This document shows positions 24,941-35,607 of a stretch of 64,000 nt of DNA, piece after piece. Each line of letters begins with the position of its first letter. The stretch's first letter is position 1. The position numbers and the translations under genes are program-made. The notes below the pieces were generated by a model. It did no database searches. It was not told the DNA's origin and worked only from the letters and a program-made list of their open reading frames with translations. The DNA is from Hydra vulgaris (taxonomy: Eukaryota; Cnidaria; Hydrozoa; Anthoathecata; Hydridae): positions 44,483,501-44,547,500 of the forward strand of contig NC_088934.1 in assembly GCF_038396675.1 (NCBI RefSeq). Direction: 5' to 3'.

Positions 24941-25606
24941 CTAAATTGTTTCGGAAGAACTTGTGTCATCAGTTGACACATCTGTTACTTTTTTATTATC
25001 AACACGTTGCCAAGCAGGAATTTCATTTGATTGTTGGGTGAATGGAGCTTTAGGAAATTGTTTTCTACTTAGCATCATAGTTTTAACATTTGAGAGTTCT
25101 GCTTTTATATCAGTAAGAGTAGTGTGATCAAATGGTGAATTTTGTATTGATTCCTGCAAAAGAACAATAATTTTATGCTGCTTTTCTAGAACCGTTTGAA
25201 TATCTTTAAGTGTACTGCTTAATTCATAGGTGTGCTGTTTAATATCATCCTTCATTGCTTGCACAGACTCTCCAAGACGTTCTATTCTTCCGTCATCTTT
25301 GATTTCATGTGCTACATATGGTAATATATAAGCCTTATATGCATAGTTCGCGGCAGATAAAATTCCAGCACCAATAACTATACCTTTAAAATAAGTAAAA
25401 ATGCTCCATTTATTTGATTCTGCAATCTCACATTCAGAACTTGCTTTTTGCATAGCATTCAAAATTTCCATATCATTTAAACCTTTACTTTTCAAAAAAG
25501 CTTCTTTGCTTTCCTTATTTGTACTTTTGACATTTGGATTACTGAGGAATCGCACAGCCACATCAACTTTTTTACTGTCAACATCTTCGTTACTATTTAC
25601 TTTCAT
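24941..25606 (-). CDS. PEX14: peroxin-14 (PEX14), short form
   Basis: PEX14 is the peroxisomal membrane docking protein for the import receptor PEX5. Residues about 16-55 (VDVAVRFLSNPNVKSTNKES, KEAFLKSKGLNDMEILNAMQ-K) match its conserved N-terminal three-helix domain that binds PEX5 WxxxF motifs and PEX19. A hydrophobic stretch at about 71-93 (YFKGIVIGAGILSAANYAYK) is the expected membrane segment. Residues about 105-160 are heptad-like (coiled coil), followed by a Ser/Thr-rich acidic tail. At 221 codons it is shorter than the human protein (377). Intronless here; start ATG at 25606. An intronless conserved gene could be a retrocopy, but the frame is intact. Confidence 0.88.
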   Translation of the reverse strand: MKVNSNEDVDSKKVDVAVRFLSNPNVKSTNKESKEAFLKSKGLNDMEILNAMQKASSECEIAESNKWSIFTYFKGIVIGAGILSAANYAYKAYILPYVAHEIKDDGRIERLGESVQAMKDDIKQHTYELSSTLKDIQTVLEKQHKIIVLLQESIQNSPFDHTTLTDIKAELSNVKTMMLSRKQFPKAPFTQQSNEIPAWQRVDNKKVTDVSTDDTSSSETI

Positions 25607-27770
25607 TTCACTTACAAACTTAAAACTAAAATGTCAAAATAATAGAAATTTAACTTATAAACATAAAAATTTTTTTAAAAAAAAGTGCATACAAAGTAAA
25701 TGCAAAAGTATACATGGACACACAAACATCAACTTGGGATTTGGGCAGGTAGTAAGATAAAAAAACAATAGCAATATAAGCAATTACTTTGTTCTTTATT
25801 TTACCTTTTCTGAAAACTTAAGATCAACACTCAAATATATTCAAAAACGCTGACCTTAATCTTTTATTTTTGGATATATATACAAATATATAATTATATA
25901 TTCCTATAGTAAAGGTTTAATGTTTGCCATTTTTGATAAAAAAAACAACAACAAAAAAAAACAGCTCTAAACGATTCTTTGTATATAAAGTTAACAAAAT
26001 TAAGTAAACATTATGTAAAAACCATTAAAATAATTGAGAAATTTAACTAAGTTTAAAAAAAAAAACACAAAAACTACAATGTTTTTATGTTTTTATTAAT
26101 TTTATTAAAGGGATCCCCAAGTAACAAGACAAGCTGTGTTTATATCTCAAATAAAATACGTTTAGAGTTAATTAAGCTTACTAAAACAAATTATTTATTG
26201 AAATATTAACAAAAAACTTTTTTCAGCTTTTTTGTAAATTCCCTATCTTATATTTTTTCTAAGACTAATAACTAATTTTTAACTTGGTTACTAATAACTA
26301 AAAACTAATCTTTTAACTAATTTTTTTTAAATTTATATTTTAAAAATTATTAAAATTTAAGCTTAATTTTTTAAGCCTTATTTTAAACTTAAGATTCTTC
26401 TTAACTTTTTTATAAAAATATCTAGTTTGTTTAATGAATGGAGTGTTCACTGACAAGACTATTTTAAATTATTTAACTTTCGCATGATTTTGGGTTTTCT
26501 CTTTTTTAATTTGAAATTGAAATAAAACTTTTTATTTTTTTATGCATTTCAGTTTATGAAGCATTTCAGTTGTCAGATGACAAAATTTTGATAAAATGAA
26601 AAATTTAACTAAACTTTGATTGGAAAATATAACTCAACTTAAAAAAAAAGTATGTTTTCACCAAATAATTTATATATTTTTTATTTGACTCCAAAAATGT
26701 TACTTATAGTTTTTAGATTTTATTAGAGCAACTTGTTGCTAACCACCACTATGTTACACAACTGGTTTTATAAGATCTTTCATAGAATAAAAAAATGTAT
26801 TAATAATAGTAAACTAGCAAGTTATCAATTTAGGTAAAGTTATCTAAAAAATACATTTTATATACCTAATATATTATATACCTTAAAAAAAAGGAAAACC
26901 TTAACTTTAAAATATAATTTAACTTTATTAACAATACTTACTTTTATTGCTGTCAAAAATAAATGTTTTATTCAGACCAGATTTCTTTAAAATTAAAAAT
27001 TCAAAAAAATTCAAAAAAAAAAAAAAAGCAAGCTAGAACTTTCCTTCGTGAAAAATAATATGGTATTAAAAATAATAAAGATTTTTGTTAATATCTCAAA
27101 AATTTCAGGACTTGTTTTTATTTACTTGGGAATTCTATTAATTCAGAATGTTTTTGTTTTATCTTTTCACTGAATTGATTATTCAATTTTATTTGTTACA
27201 TTTGTTTTTTATATATATATATATTTTTTGGCTGATTTATTTAGGGTTTGGCATGGCAGAGTTTCAATACATAGACTGCAGGGTGTGTCAATACATCAAC
27301 CGACTTTAATAGGGAGAACATGCAAGGAGTGCTATTACTTATATTTTCCTGCAAATCTAGGTTGGCACTGTACTCATAAGTTTAAACTTTTTTAGTCAAT
27401 AAGTTAAAAAAGTACAAACCATTAGTCAATGTGTGGTTATTTTATGTAATCATTGTATTTTTTTTCATTTCAATCATTTTTGGTATCTTTCAAACTTTGT
27501 TTTATTTTAACACATTTAAACAATCATTAACAAAATTAATTATCTAGGGGTAGTTGCTAAAAAGCATACATACATTGACTAATTTTTGGGGGATAGACAT
27601 AGTTAATATACATCTTTCAACTGAGAATTTTGGACAGACATTGAACTAACTTAAAAAGGTCTCTCTTGAGTTTTTTCTTTTTTTTTTTAAACTTTTTCAT
27701 ATCGGATATAAAGTTTATAAGAAATACTATGAAATTAAATAAAATTAAAAAATTTAACTAATAGCATAAA

Positions 27771-27773
<3 letters not shown>
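25607..27773. other. intergenic between PEX14 and COMMD4
   Basis: Very AT-rich; should hold the PEX14 promoter. A minisatellite-family fragment at 27240-27340 (GCAGAGTTTCAATACAT, TCAATACATCAACCGACT) relates to 42833-42950. Nothing else recognised. Confidence 0.5.

Positions 27774-27848
<75 letters not shown>
27774..27848. repeat. (TA)n microsatellite
   Basis: About 70 bp TA, left border of a Penelope-type terminal fragment. Confidence 0.95.
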
Positions 27849-27852
<4 letters not shown>

Positions 27853-27957
27853 TTAGTGAAATAAAAAACACTTTTTAGTTTGAAATACATGTTTCGAACT
27901 AACAAAGTTCATCATCAGTTTAAACTTTGTAAGTTCGAAACATGCATTTCAAACTAA

Positions 27958-27959
<2 letters not shown>
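27849..27959 (-). mobile_element. solo Penelope-type terminal fragment (family C)
   Basis: A tail-to-tail inverted duplication (TAGTTTGAAATACATGTTTC...GAAACATGCATTTCAAACTA) of about 36-bp arms between two TA arrays, containing a hammerhead core on the minus strand. No open reading frame. Assignment to Penelope is by analogy with the other ends in this window. Confidence 0.55.
27878..27925 (-). ncRNA. hammerhead ribozyme (family C), dimer-type
   Basis: Minus strand: stem I GTTTAAA, core CTGATGA, one unpaired T, stem II GAACT/AGTTC with TTGTT loop, GAA, then ACATGT, A, and stem I return strand TTTCAAAC. ACATGT is self-complementary and cannot form a closed hairpin alone, so helix III would form between two RNAs. 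Stem I pairs 7 bp with one bulged C. The extra base after the core weakens the call. Confidence 0.65.
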
Positions 27960-28193
<234 letters not shown>

Positions 28194-28517
28194 ATTTCTA
28201 TTCTATACTGTGTTATATTCTATAATACTATAATAAAAATACAGATAATACAAATTTTCTAAACAACGTTGTTCAAAAATTTGTTTTGAAGTATATCAAA
28301 TTAAATTTTTTTGCCTCTCACATTTCCTAGTGAGTCCACTTGGTTCTCTTAGTTTAGCAGTGTACTGGTTTAGTTAACTAAAGGCCTATCAATAACTTGT
28401 ATACATCAAATATGTTAGTGAATAAAAAATAAAAAAATAACATTACAATACAAAAAATACTATTATATTAAAAAAATCTTAACTATTTCAAACTGCACAT
28501 AAATATATAAATTTTAC
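28194..28517. other. COMMD4 3' flank
   Basis: AT-rich; expected 3' UTR and polyadenylation region of COMMD4. No specific element identified. Confidence 0.4.
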
Positions 28518-29117
28518 TTATAAAGAAAGATCTTCAATCAACTTGTAAGCATATTTTAAATCTGCTAATAAACAACGCAATTTTTCATTGGTGCAAGAGA
28601 ATGTGACAGTTTCTGAAAGAGACTCATTAGATTGTTTTTTTATTAGAATCTGGATTTCGGCTTCATTTATTTCATCCTGGTGACTTGAACTTAAAACATA
28701 ATCAACACGCCAGTCAAATCTTTCCATTCTTGACAAACGAAAACTATTCTGCTTTAAATAACTGTACAGTTTCTCTGCATTTTCATCTAAAACTTTACAC
28801 ATTGAAATTGCCAGTTCTTTTGGTAAGCCCAACTGTTGTAATTCGTTTGAAAGAATTTCACTGTTAACTTGGTACTTTGCTGAATTAGTAAATATAAAAT
28901 CAACAGCTGCAATAGCTGCTTTAATATCATTAATTTCCAACTTTGCATCAGCAGTAAACTTGTTTACTTTATTATAGTCAATAGACCCTCCTAACAGGTG
29001 GAGCATAACTTGCTGGCAAAATAACTTTAATTTTACTGAACTAATTCGTGAAAGTATACTTATTTCTGCTAAAACCCAATCAGGACAATCCAAATCCCCA
29101 CAAAAACGAAATCGCAT
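28518..29117 (-). CDS. COMMD4: COMM domain-containing protein 4
   Basis: COMMD proteins form the ten-subunit Commander ring that works with the CCC and Retriever complexes in endosomal recycling. The protein begins MRFRFCGDLDCPDWVLAEIS, nearly identical to vertebrate COMMD4, then SSVKLKLFCQQV, the TADAKLEINDIKAA helix, and SNELQQLGLPKELA. The C-terminal COMM domain (about residues 125-198) has WRVDYVLSSS and a Leu-rich last helix (LLADLKYAYKLIEDLSL). Length 199 codons, equal to the vertebrate protein, so it looks complete. Single exon; start ATG at 29117 fits the universal N-terminus. Confidence 0.96.
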   Translation of the reverse strand: MRFRFCGDLDCPDWVLAEISILSRISSVKLKLFCQQVMLHLLGGSIDYNKVNKFTADAKLEINDIKAAIAAVDFIFTNSAKYQVNSEILSNELQQLGLPKELAISMCKVLDENAEKLYSYLKQNSFRLSRMERFDWRVDYVLSSSHQDEINEAEIQILIKKQSNESLSETVTFSCTNEKLRCLLADLKYAYKLIEDLSL

Positions 29118-29781
29118 TTTCTTATTTTATTTTATTTTTTATTAACTAAAACAAGCAATAAAAAAAGCTGTTTAATATTTTATTTTTTACGAAGTCCTCT
29201 AACAAAAGCGTTACATTTATTTTCCGAATGAGTGAATCATGAATGAGTTGAAATGGATTTGTGTCCGGTTTTTTGTCAAACCAAACTTTTAAATTTTAAT
29301 CTAATTTAAAAAGTAATTGACTAAACACACCCTGGAAAATTCATTTAAATAACCGCTTATAACTAAATTCCTTAAAGACGAAAGCCTAAGTGGAAAATCA
29401 GGGCTTGTTAGCCCCCTTATTCAAGCATGCATACTTGGTATTGTGGTTTACCCTCTTCCGACTAATTGCCCATATACAAGGCAAGCTCAGCTCACTAAAA
29501 AGTATCAATATCCGCCAAAACGGACCAAAAGTAAATTAGTTTGAGGAGATCAACGTTAGAAATAGCCGTGTTAGAATTATAGCATAAAGAAATATTGAAA
29601 GACCGGTCATTAAAGAAACAAATCACATTTAGACATTTGCAAAAACAAAAAATATTTAGATGCTTTTTCCAGGCATAACAGGAAAATTTATGAAAAACTG
29701 ATTCCCCTAAAACTTTTTTACTCTGTAAACGCTTTTTTTCTCAGTATAATTTTATTACCTTCCGAGAATAGACTTTACAGG
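29118..29781. other. COMMD4 upstream region
   Basis: Probable promoter region; slightly less AT-rich near 29380-29560. No specific motif that I can defend. Confidence 0.35.
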
Positions 29782-29927
29782 GTCGACAACACTGGGGGGC
29801 ACGTGTCCCCATACTTTTTTGTCTGAAGGACCTTTTTTTATTATTTATTAGAAAATTTTAGATACAGAGGACTTTTTTAAAAAATTGACGATTGCGCCCC
29901 TCCACTTCAAAACCCGTGTCGTCGGCC
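29782..29927 (-). repeat. G/C-tract repeat, minus copy
   Basis: Reverse complement matches 37686-37851: GTCGACAACACTGGGGGGCA, CGTGTCCCC, AAAGTCC-like block, then GACGATTGCGCCCCTCCACT and GTGTCGTCGGC. It shows the repeat is dispersed. Confidence 0.7.
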
Positions 29928-30372
29928 ATGCTTTAAAGCGAAAATATTAAATACTCATATAAACTCAAAAAAAATATGTAAACTCAAGTATGCAAATCCG
30001 CATTTTTTTTTTCCTTTCTTTTCAATCGATCGGTTATTTCGGCTGTGGATGTTTTTTAGTAAGTTGAATAAGAAAAAAATTGAAGTTGTATATACAACAC
30101 ACAAGTTGAAGTTAAGTGTATATACACCACACAAGTTTTATTTAACTAACTAGTTTCAAACCCTTAAATTTAAAGGTTTTATACAATACATAACTATATA
30201 ACAATTATTTTTTACAAGTCAATCCAAGATCGTACAGTAGTTTATTTTCAAGCTTTGATTATAGTAAATAAGCTCAAGAGCCAAAAAAATGCTTGCTTTA
30301 AATGTTTATAGCTACATGCAAGGCTTGCTCGTCAGTGTAGCTTTTTGCACGAGCTATTTGTTAAACTTGAGA
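29928..30372. other. AT-rich intergenic
   Basis: Two related copies of GTATATACAACACACAAGTT / GTATATACACCACACAAGTT at about 30088-30135. No gene. Confidence 0.4.
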
Positions 30373-30535
30373 AGCCCTAGTGCAGTGATTAAAGTGCTTG
30401 TTTCAGAATTTAAAAATTTAAAGCTTTCATCTCTGCTCTGGTTATGTATGTGACATCAGTAAGAAAGGTGGCTTGAGTTATTTAGCGAAATGTTTTAGCG
30501 CGGTGTCCTGTGATAAAACTGTTAGGTCTCCTTAT
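30373..30535 (+). mobile_element. diverged tRNA-derived SINE (family S)
   Basis: Decayed copy of the SINE seen intact at 46106 and 38291: CTAGTGCAGTGATTAAAGTG (A box), ...AGCGCGGTGTCCTGTGATAA..., GTTAGG. Confidence 0.55.
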
Positions 30536-30642
30536 TAATCTAAAAATATATATCGGTTTTTCCTTATTTGCGCTCTTTAAAATGATGGCCGATAAAAAAT
30601 ATGGCGGCAATAACTTTACTGTACCAATAAGTGTACTATACA

Positions 30643-31037
30643 AATTGAATGGAGCATATTGCCTCAGAGGTTTTTAGTTGTTACAAATTTTCTGTTACAA
30701 ATTTTTTAGTTTTTTAGCCAGTTTTTTAGTTGTTACAAATTTTCCGCGACAAATCGACATTTTTGAAGGAACAGAACAATCATTCCTATTTTTTCAGTTT
30801 TAACTTTTTAGTTTATTCGTAGTATTGAAATGGCTACTTTCACTTAATAAACTCTCAAGATACAAAAAGCCTCGTAGGTTTTCTCACAAGACAACTTTTG
30901 TCTCGTAAAGAAACTTGCGAGTCTTTCTGCTACAAATTGACATTTTATAAAGGAAAAGTGTTGTGTTTCTTTATAAAATAGCATTTTGTAACAACTAAAA
31001 AACTGGTGACCTCTGAGGCAATATTCTGCATTCAATC
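30643..31037. mobile_element. MITE with about 45-bp inverted ends
   Basis: Left ATTGAATGGAGCATATTGCC / TCAGAGGT..AGTTGTTACAAA and right the inverse, TTTGTAACAACTAAAAAACT / ACCTCTGAGGCAATATTCTG / CATTCAAT. The interior has duplicated TTAGTTGTTACAAATTTTC units. No transposase. Confidence 0.65.
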
Positions 31038-31183
31038 TTTACAAACACCAAAAAGTAATTATGCAGAGGTGATTCTTTTTTTACTTAGCTTTTATCTAAT
31101 TGGTCATAATTGTATCTTATAACATATAAAATTAATGCGAAAGTTTTGACTATTATTAAATGCGATTTAAAAACTTAGCAAAA

Positions 31184-31377
31184 CCTGGCGCTGTGGTTAG
31201 TGGTCTGGCGCAAAAGCAAGGAAGCCGACGTCGAGGTTCGACGTCGGCTTCAGCCCAATAAGCGATATTGGTAAGGAAGGAAGCGTGAACTTTGAAGTTA
31301 AATGCTCTTCCGCGGTGCTCTGAGGTAAAACCTTTAGGACTTCTTGGAGCACCTTAGTAACCACACAAAAAAAAAAC
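31184..31377 (+). mobile_element. tRNA-derived SINE (family S)
   Basis: A-box-like TGGCGCTGTGGTTAGTGG, B box GAGGTTCGAC, then the family body (GGTAAGGAAGGAAGCGTGAA, TTCCGCGGTGCTCTGAG, TAGGACTTCTTGGAGCACCT) and an A-rich tail. Confidence 0.8.
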
Positions 31378-31852
31378 TAAACTTTTTTAATCCTGAAAAT
31401 CCCCCTCTTACAAATACAAATAAAAAAAATATATATTTGAATGACAAACTTTTTTTATTAATTAATATACACGTAAAAAAATATTTTAAAGGTTAAAATT
31501 GGAAAAATCTCTCAATAATGTAAAACCTATTAATAATGTAAGTAAAACTCTTAATAATGAAAGTAAAATCCTATTTTTGCTTTTTAACGCACAGTTTTTC
31601 AGCTTTCAAAAGTGAATCGTCTGATTCTATTTCCTAGATGGTTGGAAAATATTAAAAGGTTAAGTTAGCTACTTTAGGTTACATTAGTTTTAATGTTGTT
31701 AAAAAAACAAAAGAGATGTTACAAACTGTTTTGTTGATATGGAAAGTCATATATGGAGCAATGAATTTCGCGCATATTGTTGGCAAACTAACCTATTCAA
31801 AATAAGCTTAACATTTATTCAAATAATTCGAGTATTAAAAAACATTATGTTT
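31378..31852. other. AT-rich intergenic
   Basis: Short direct repeats (AATAATGTAAAACCTA / TAATAATGAAAGTAAAA) at about 31510-31570. No gene. Confidence 0.4.
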
Positions 31853-31960
31853 TACTTAAAACCTTTTTTTGCGTTATAAAAAGACTTAAATAAATGATTA
31901 TGATATATACTTTCTTAAAACTTTTTAAATGTGACAATGCCGTTTATTCCCGTGGGGTCT
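31853..31960. mobile_element. half copy of a MITE (CACGGG family)
   Basis: Near-identical, inverted, to the left half of the element at 33302-33536: TTTGCGTTATAAAAAGAC, ATGATTATGATATATACTTT, TAAATGTGACAATGCCGTTT, ATTCCCGTGGGGTCT. Confidence 0.75.
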
Positions 31961-32109
31961 CTAAAAAGAATCTCTAAATTTCTCTAATTTAGTTCTAAAT
32001 ACTCCAATAATAAATAACAAAATTAAACATAGAAGAAATGCACAAAGCATAATAATAAAGAAAAAAAATGTAAGAGCGGCGGTTTCAAATCTCAAATCCA
32101 TAAATATAA

Positions 32110-32384
32110 AGAGTACAACGGGAAAAAACGGCATAGTCGCATTTAAAAAGTTTTAAGAAAGTATTCATGAATCATTTATAAAAGTCTTTGTATAAAGTTA
32201 GGAATAAAAATTTTTTAATAAAAGTTACAGATATTTTATTAAAAATGTAAACTTCAGATAAATTATACGAGAAATAATTTTTTCTAACTTACTTCAATGC
32301 TTTATATGAAAACTTTTATAAGTGATTAATATATACTTTCTTAAATCTTTTTAAATGTGACTGCCGTTAATTCCCGTGTACTCT
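32110..32384. mobile_element. MITE (CACGGG family)
   Basis: Inverted ends AGAGTACAACGGGAAAAAAC / GGCATAGTCGCATTTAAAAA and the inverse ending CCGTTAATTCCCGTGTACTCT. The outer seven bases differ from the sister copy, showing a diverged terminus. Confidence 0.7.
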
Positions 32385-32653
32385 TCATATGGTATTGATT
32401 GATTATTAAAAGCTCTCGTTATAAAATCGTTCTCATCAATATATTCTAACTAATACTTAAAATTGATTTTTTTTTTTTAAAGGTAAAAGAAATTTCAAAG
32501 AGTTAAAAAAAAAATCGCGCGTTTTATTATTATATATTATATATTACATATCCATCTGATTTAATATAATTTTTAAATTCTTAAAAATTATATTAAAAAA
32601 AAAATAATTTAAAATTATTTTTTGAATAATAAATATTTTTTAATTTTTTTACA

Positions 32654-33168
32654 TTAATTATTTACTAATACATAAGGCTCTTGAATTGTATGCCATTTCG
32701 AAACCGATGACCCAGATGTTAACATTCTAGCCCAATGTTCTCTTCCAGTCCTTTCTGCTTTTTCCGAATTTCCAACAGTCACGCTGCCAAGGATGCGTGG
32801 TTTTAATAAAAGTTTTTTTTGAATTGCTTGAAGCTCAATACAGATTGCTAATCCATCGATTCCAAGGTTAGGAAACTCAGATAGATGAAAAACAAATTCT
32901 TCTCTAAATTTTATATTACTTTCAGCTTTTATACCAGTACTTGTAAAAGTTTTTTTTTCGCTGTCTCGATAAATCAAAGAGATAACGCCAACTATTAATT
33001 TATCGTTTGGTTTTAAAATCAGATTCTTTACTTCACTCAACAAAACAACTATACGTCGCGCTGCTGACAAATAACCCAAATGAATAAACACTTCAGTAGA
33101 TAAATTACCTTGTTGATTCTCAATAAGTGTGGTACATCGTTCAATATTTTCCCATACTATTCCTTTAC
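32654..33168 (-). CDS. synaptotagmin-like protein exon 2 (C2B domain)
   Basis: Begins with two bases completing Gly, then KGIVWENIERCTTLIENQQ and STEVFIHLGYLSAARRIVVL, the opening of a synaptotagmin C2B domain. FREEFVFHLSEF and GREHWARMLTSGSSVSKWHT follow; the last is the HWxxM...WH motif at the end of synaptotagmin C2B domains. The acidic calcium-binding loop residues seem absent: loop 1 reads LILKPNDKLIV. Acceptor TTTACAG at 33175-33169. Stop at 32654. Confidence 0.85.
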
Positions 33169-33301
33169 CTGTAAATAATTATCCCCATATACAGGCATAT
33201 AAACAGTTCAAACTTTTTTAAAAAGATATCGTAATTATTTATTAACTAATAATGATAAAAAAAAATTTTAATAACTGTCAAAAACTAATCAGTATTACCG
33301 C

Positions 33302-33536
33302 AGACCCCACGGGAATAAACGGCATTGTCACATTTAAAAAGTTTTAAGAAAGTATATATCATAATCATTTATTTAAGTCTTTTTATAACGCAAAAAAAGG
33401 TTTTAAGTAAAAATTATTGAAATTTTTTTTGCTTTATATAAAGACTATAATAATATTCTAATCAAAAGTATAATCAATAAAAACTTTCTCAAAGCATTTT
33501 AAATGTGACTGTGCCGTTTTTTTCCCGTGTGGTCTT
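33302..33536. mobile_element. MITE (CACGGG family), complete
   Basis: Ends AGACCCCACGGGAATAAACG / GGCATTGTCACATTTAAAAA and the inverse ending in CCGTGTGGTCT at 33536. No coding. Three copies in 1.7 kb. Confidence 0.75.
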
Positions 33537-33546
33537 CAACTTTTAA

Positions 33547-33591
33547 ACGTTTTTATCGAGTACTTCCTGAGAAAGTGCTCGATAAAAACGT
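33547..33591. repeat. hairpin
   Basis: Arms ACGTTTTTATCGAGTACTT and AAGTGCTCGATAAAAACGT (one G/T mismatch) around a CCTGAGA loop. Confidence 0.8.
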
Positions 33592-33744
33592 AGAAGGAAT
33601 AATATGTCATCGTAGAATAATATAGAAAAATTAAATTATTAAAAACTCATTTTTTCAATATCAACAGTATTGTCGTATAGTTGTAAAACCTACAGTTTAA
33701 TTTTGATGTAGAGTCTCAATCTTCTCAACCTTTTTTAAGTAAAG

Positions 33745-33906
33745 GGGTCGTCCATAAAATACTTCGCGCTATAAAGGGGGAGGGGGTTGGTGGTTTTGTG
33801 ACAACTCAAACAAAGTTTGCTACTTAAGTGTTACGATTTTGTGACGGAGAAGGGGGGGGAGGTCAAAAACGGTCAGAAATTGCGTGACGTAGTTTATGAA
33901 CGACCC
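33745..33906. mobile_element. 162-bp MITE with TAAAG target duplication
   Basis: Ends GGGTCGTCCATAAAATACTT and the inverse, ACGTAGTTTATGAACGACCC. TAAAG flanks both sides (33740-33744, 33907-33911), giving a 5-bp target-site duplication. The interior is G-run rich. It lies in the synaptotagmin-like intron. Confidence 0.85.
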
Positions 33907-34293
33907 TAAAGATAAATTGATCTAATAATATCTAATATAATATAGGATCATTTTCAAAACAATTAACAAGAAAAACTGAGTTACGTCAATTAGCGAACTG
34001 GTTTTGAATTTCGAACTTTGCAGATCTATTTTCGCTTTATTTCGCATGATTTATCTATTGTTTAATTGTTTATAGGATAATAAAATTGTTGCAAAAAACT
34101 GCAATTTTTATAAAAAAAACCGTTGCCATAGTAATTCAATTTCCCCAGTTGAAAGAAACGATTAATATCTCAAGAACTTCATATAGAACTTAATTTGAAA
34201 ATTGTTTTTTTAAATTAAGATTTGTTTTTTTAAATTAATTTTTTTTAAATTCAGTCAATGTCAGAGAGAGATTTTGGTGTTATGATAAAGAAT

Positions 34294-34332
34294 GACGTGT
34301 ACAATAATTTCAATGAAGTTATTGTACACGTC
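34294..34332. repeat. hairpin
   Basis: GACGTGTACAATAA and TTATTGTACACGTC arms, extended by TT/AA, with a short loop. Confidence 0.85.
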
Positions 34333-34359
34333 GTTGATTCGTCTAAACTTAGAGTAAAC

Positions 34360-34634
34360 TTGAAAAAACACAACGCAGGGCTACACGAATAACAAGCTTA
34401 AAGAGTGTTTGCTATGAAGATAGACTGAATAGATTTAACTTGACTACTTTAAAAACAAGAAGAGCAAAGGTGATACGATTCAATATTATAAAATAAGTAA
34501 AAATATGGACAAAGTTCAATAGAATCATCCTCCTAGAATAATTAAATATGCAAAAACAAGAGGTCTTACACAGAAAATGCAAAAACAACTCACAGATTCT
34601 ACTATAAGAATTAGCTTTTTCACACACAGGGTAG

Positions 34635-34640
<6 letters not shown>
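34360..34640 (+). pseudogene. LINE reverse transcriptase C-terminal fragment
   Basis: Translated: LEKTQRRATRITSLKSVCYE, DRLNRFNLTTLKTRRAKVIR, FNIIK-stop. QRRATR..L..Y..RL..L.L.TL..RR is the C-terminal signature of CR1/L2-type LINE polymerases; LAFSHTG-like FTHRVA further on is the next conserved block in another frame. It runs antisense inside the synaptotagmin-like intron and ends in a TA array. Confidence 0.7.
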
Positions 34641-34732
<92 letters not shown>

Positions 34733-34755
34733 CACATTTTTATATATATATATAC
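34637..34755. repeat. (TA)n microsatellite
   Basis: About 110 bp TA, directly after the LINE fragment. Confidence 0.95.
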
Positions 34756-34765
34756 TATATCCAGT

Positions 34766-35250
34766 CAGACTTTTTTTTCAAAGCTGCCGTTTTTCAGGAT
34801 CTATAGACTATTTATTAAAAAAAAGCTTTGGGGTAAGTTGACAAATTTTTTACGGGGTAAGTTGGCTCATAGCATTTACTATGGAAAAACATATTTATTT
34901 TTATAAAATTAATTTTTTTTTTTTTTAATTTTTAACAATATTGAAAATATTTATTCTTACAAAAAAATTAAAAAAAAAATTTTTTTAGTTTTTTTTTCCA
35001 CAGATAAAAGGTGGGCTACTGTTTGGCTTTAATACGGACTAATATTTGGTACCAGCTAAAAGTAATATTAAATTTTGGGATAAAATTGTTGCAAAAATTA
35101 ATTTTAAAAAAATTTCTATTAATTTTGCACTTAATAGTACATTAATAATCATTTTTATAGTTTGCGCCAACTTACCCAGTGGCGGGGTAAGTTGGCGCAA
35201 ATTTTTTTTTTTTTTTGAGGGTCCGGAAAGGCCCTAAGAATTTTTTTTTG
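34766..35250. mobile_element. possible element with GGGGTAAGTTGGCGC ends
   Basis: GGGGTAAGTTG occurs at about 34829 and 34855, and a hairpin TTTGCGCCAACTTACCC / GGGGTAAGTTGGCGCAAA lies at about 35160-35202. Repeated inverted copies of one box suggest overlapping ends of a DNA transposon, but no transposase is present. Confidence 0.4.
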
Positions 35251-35376
35251 TAAATGAATGCAAATTTTATAAGATACCCTAATCCATACTCTTTAACACT
35301 ACACTTTAATATTTTAAAAAAATGTACTGTTAGGGCTACAGAGCTCAGAGAGTAAAAACCGAGCCAACTAGCCCCG

Positions 35377-35586
<210 letters not shown>

Positions 35587-35607
35587 TTATTTAAAATTCT
35601 ACGTTAC

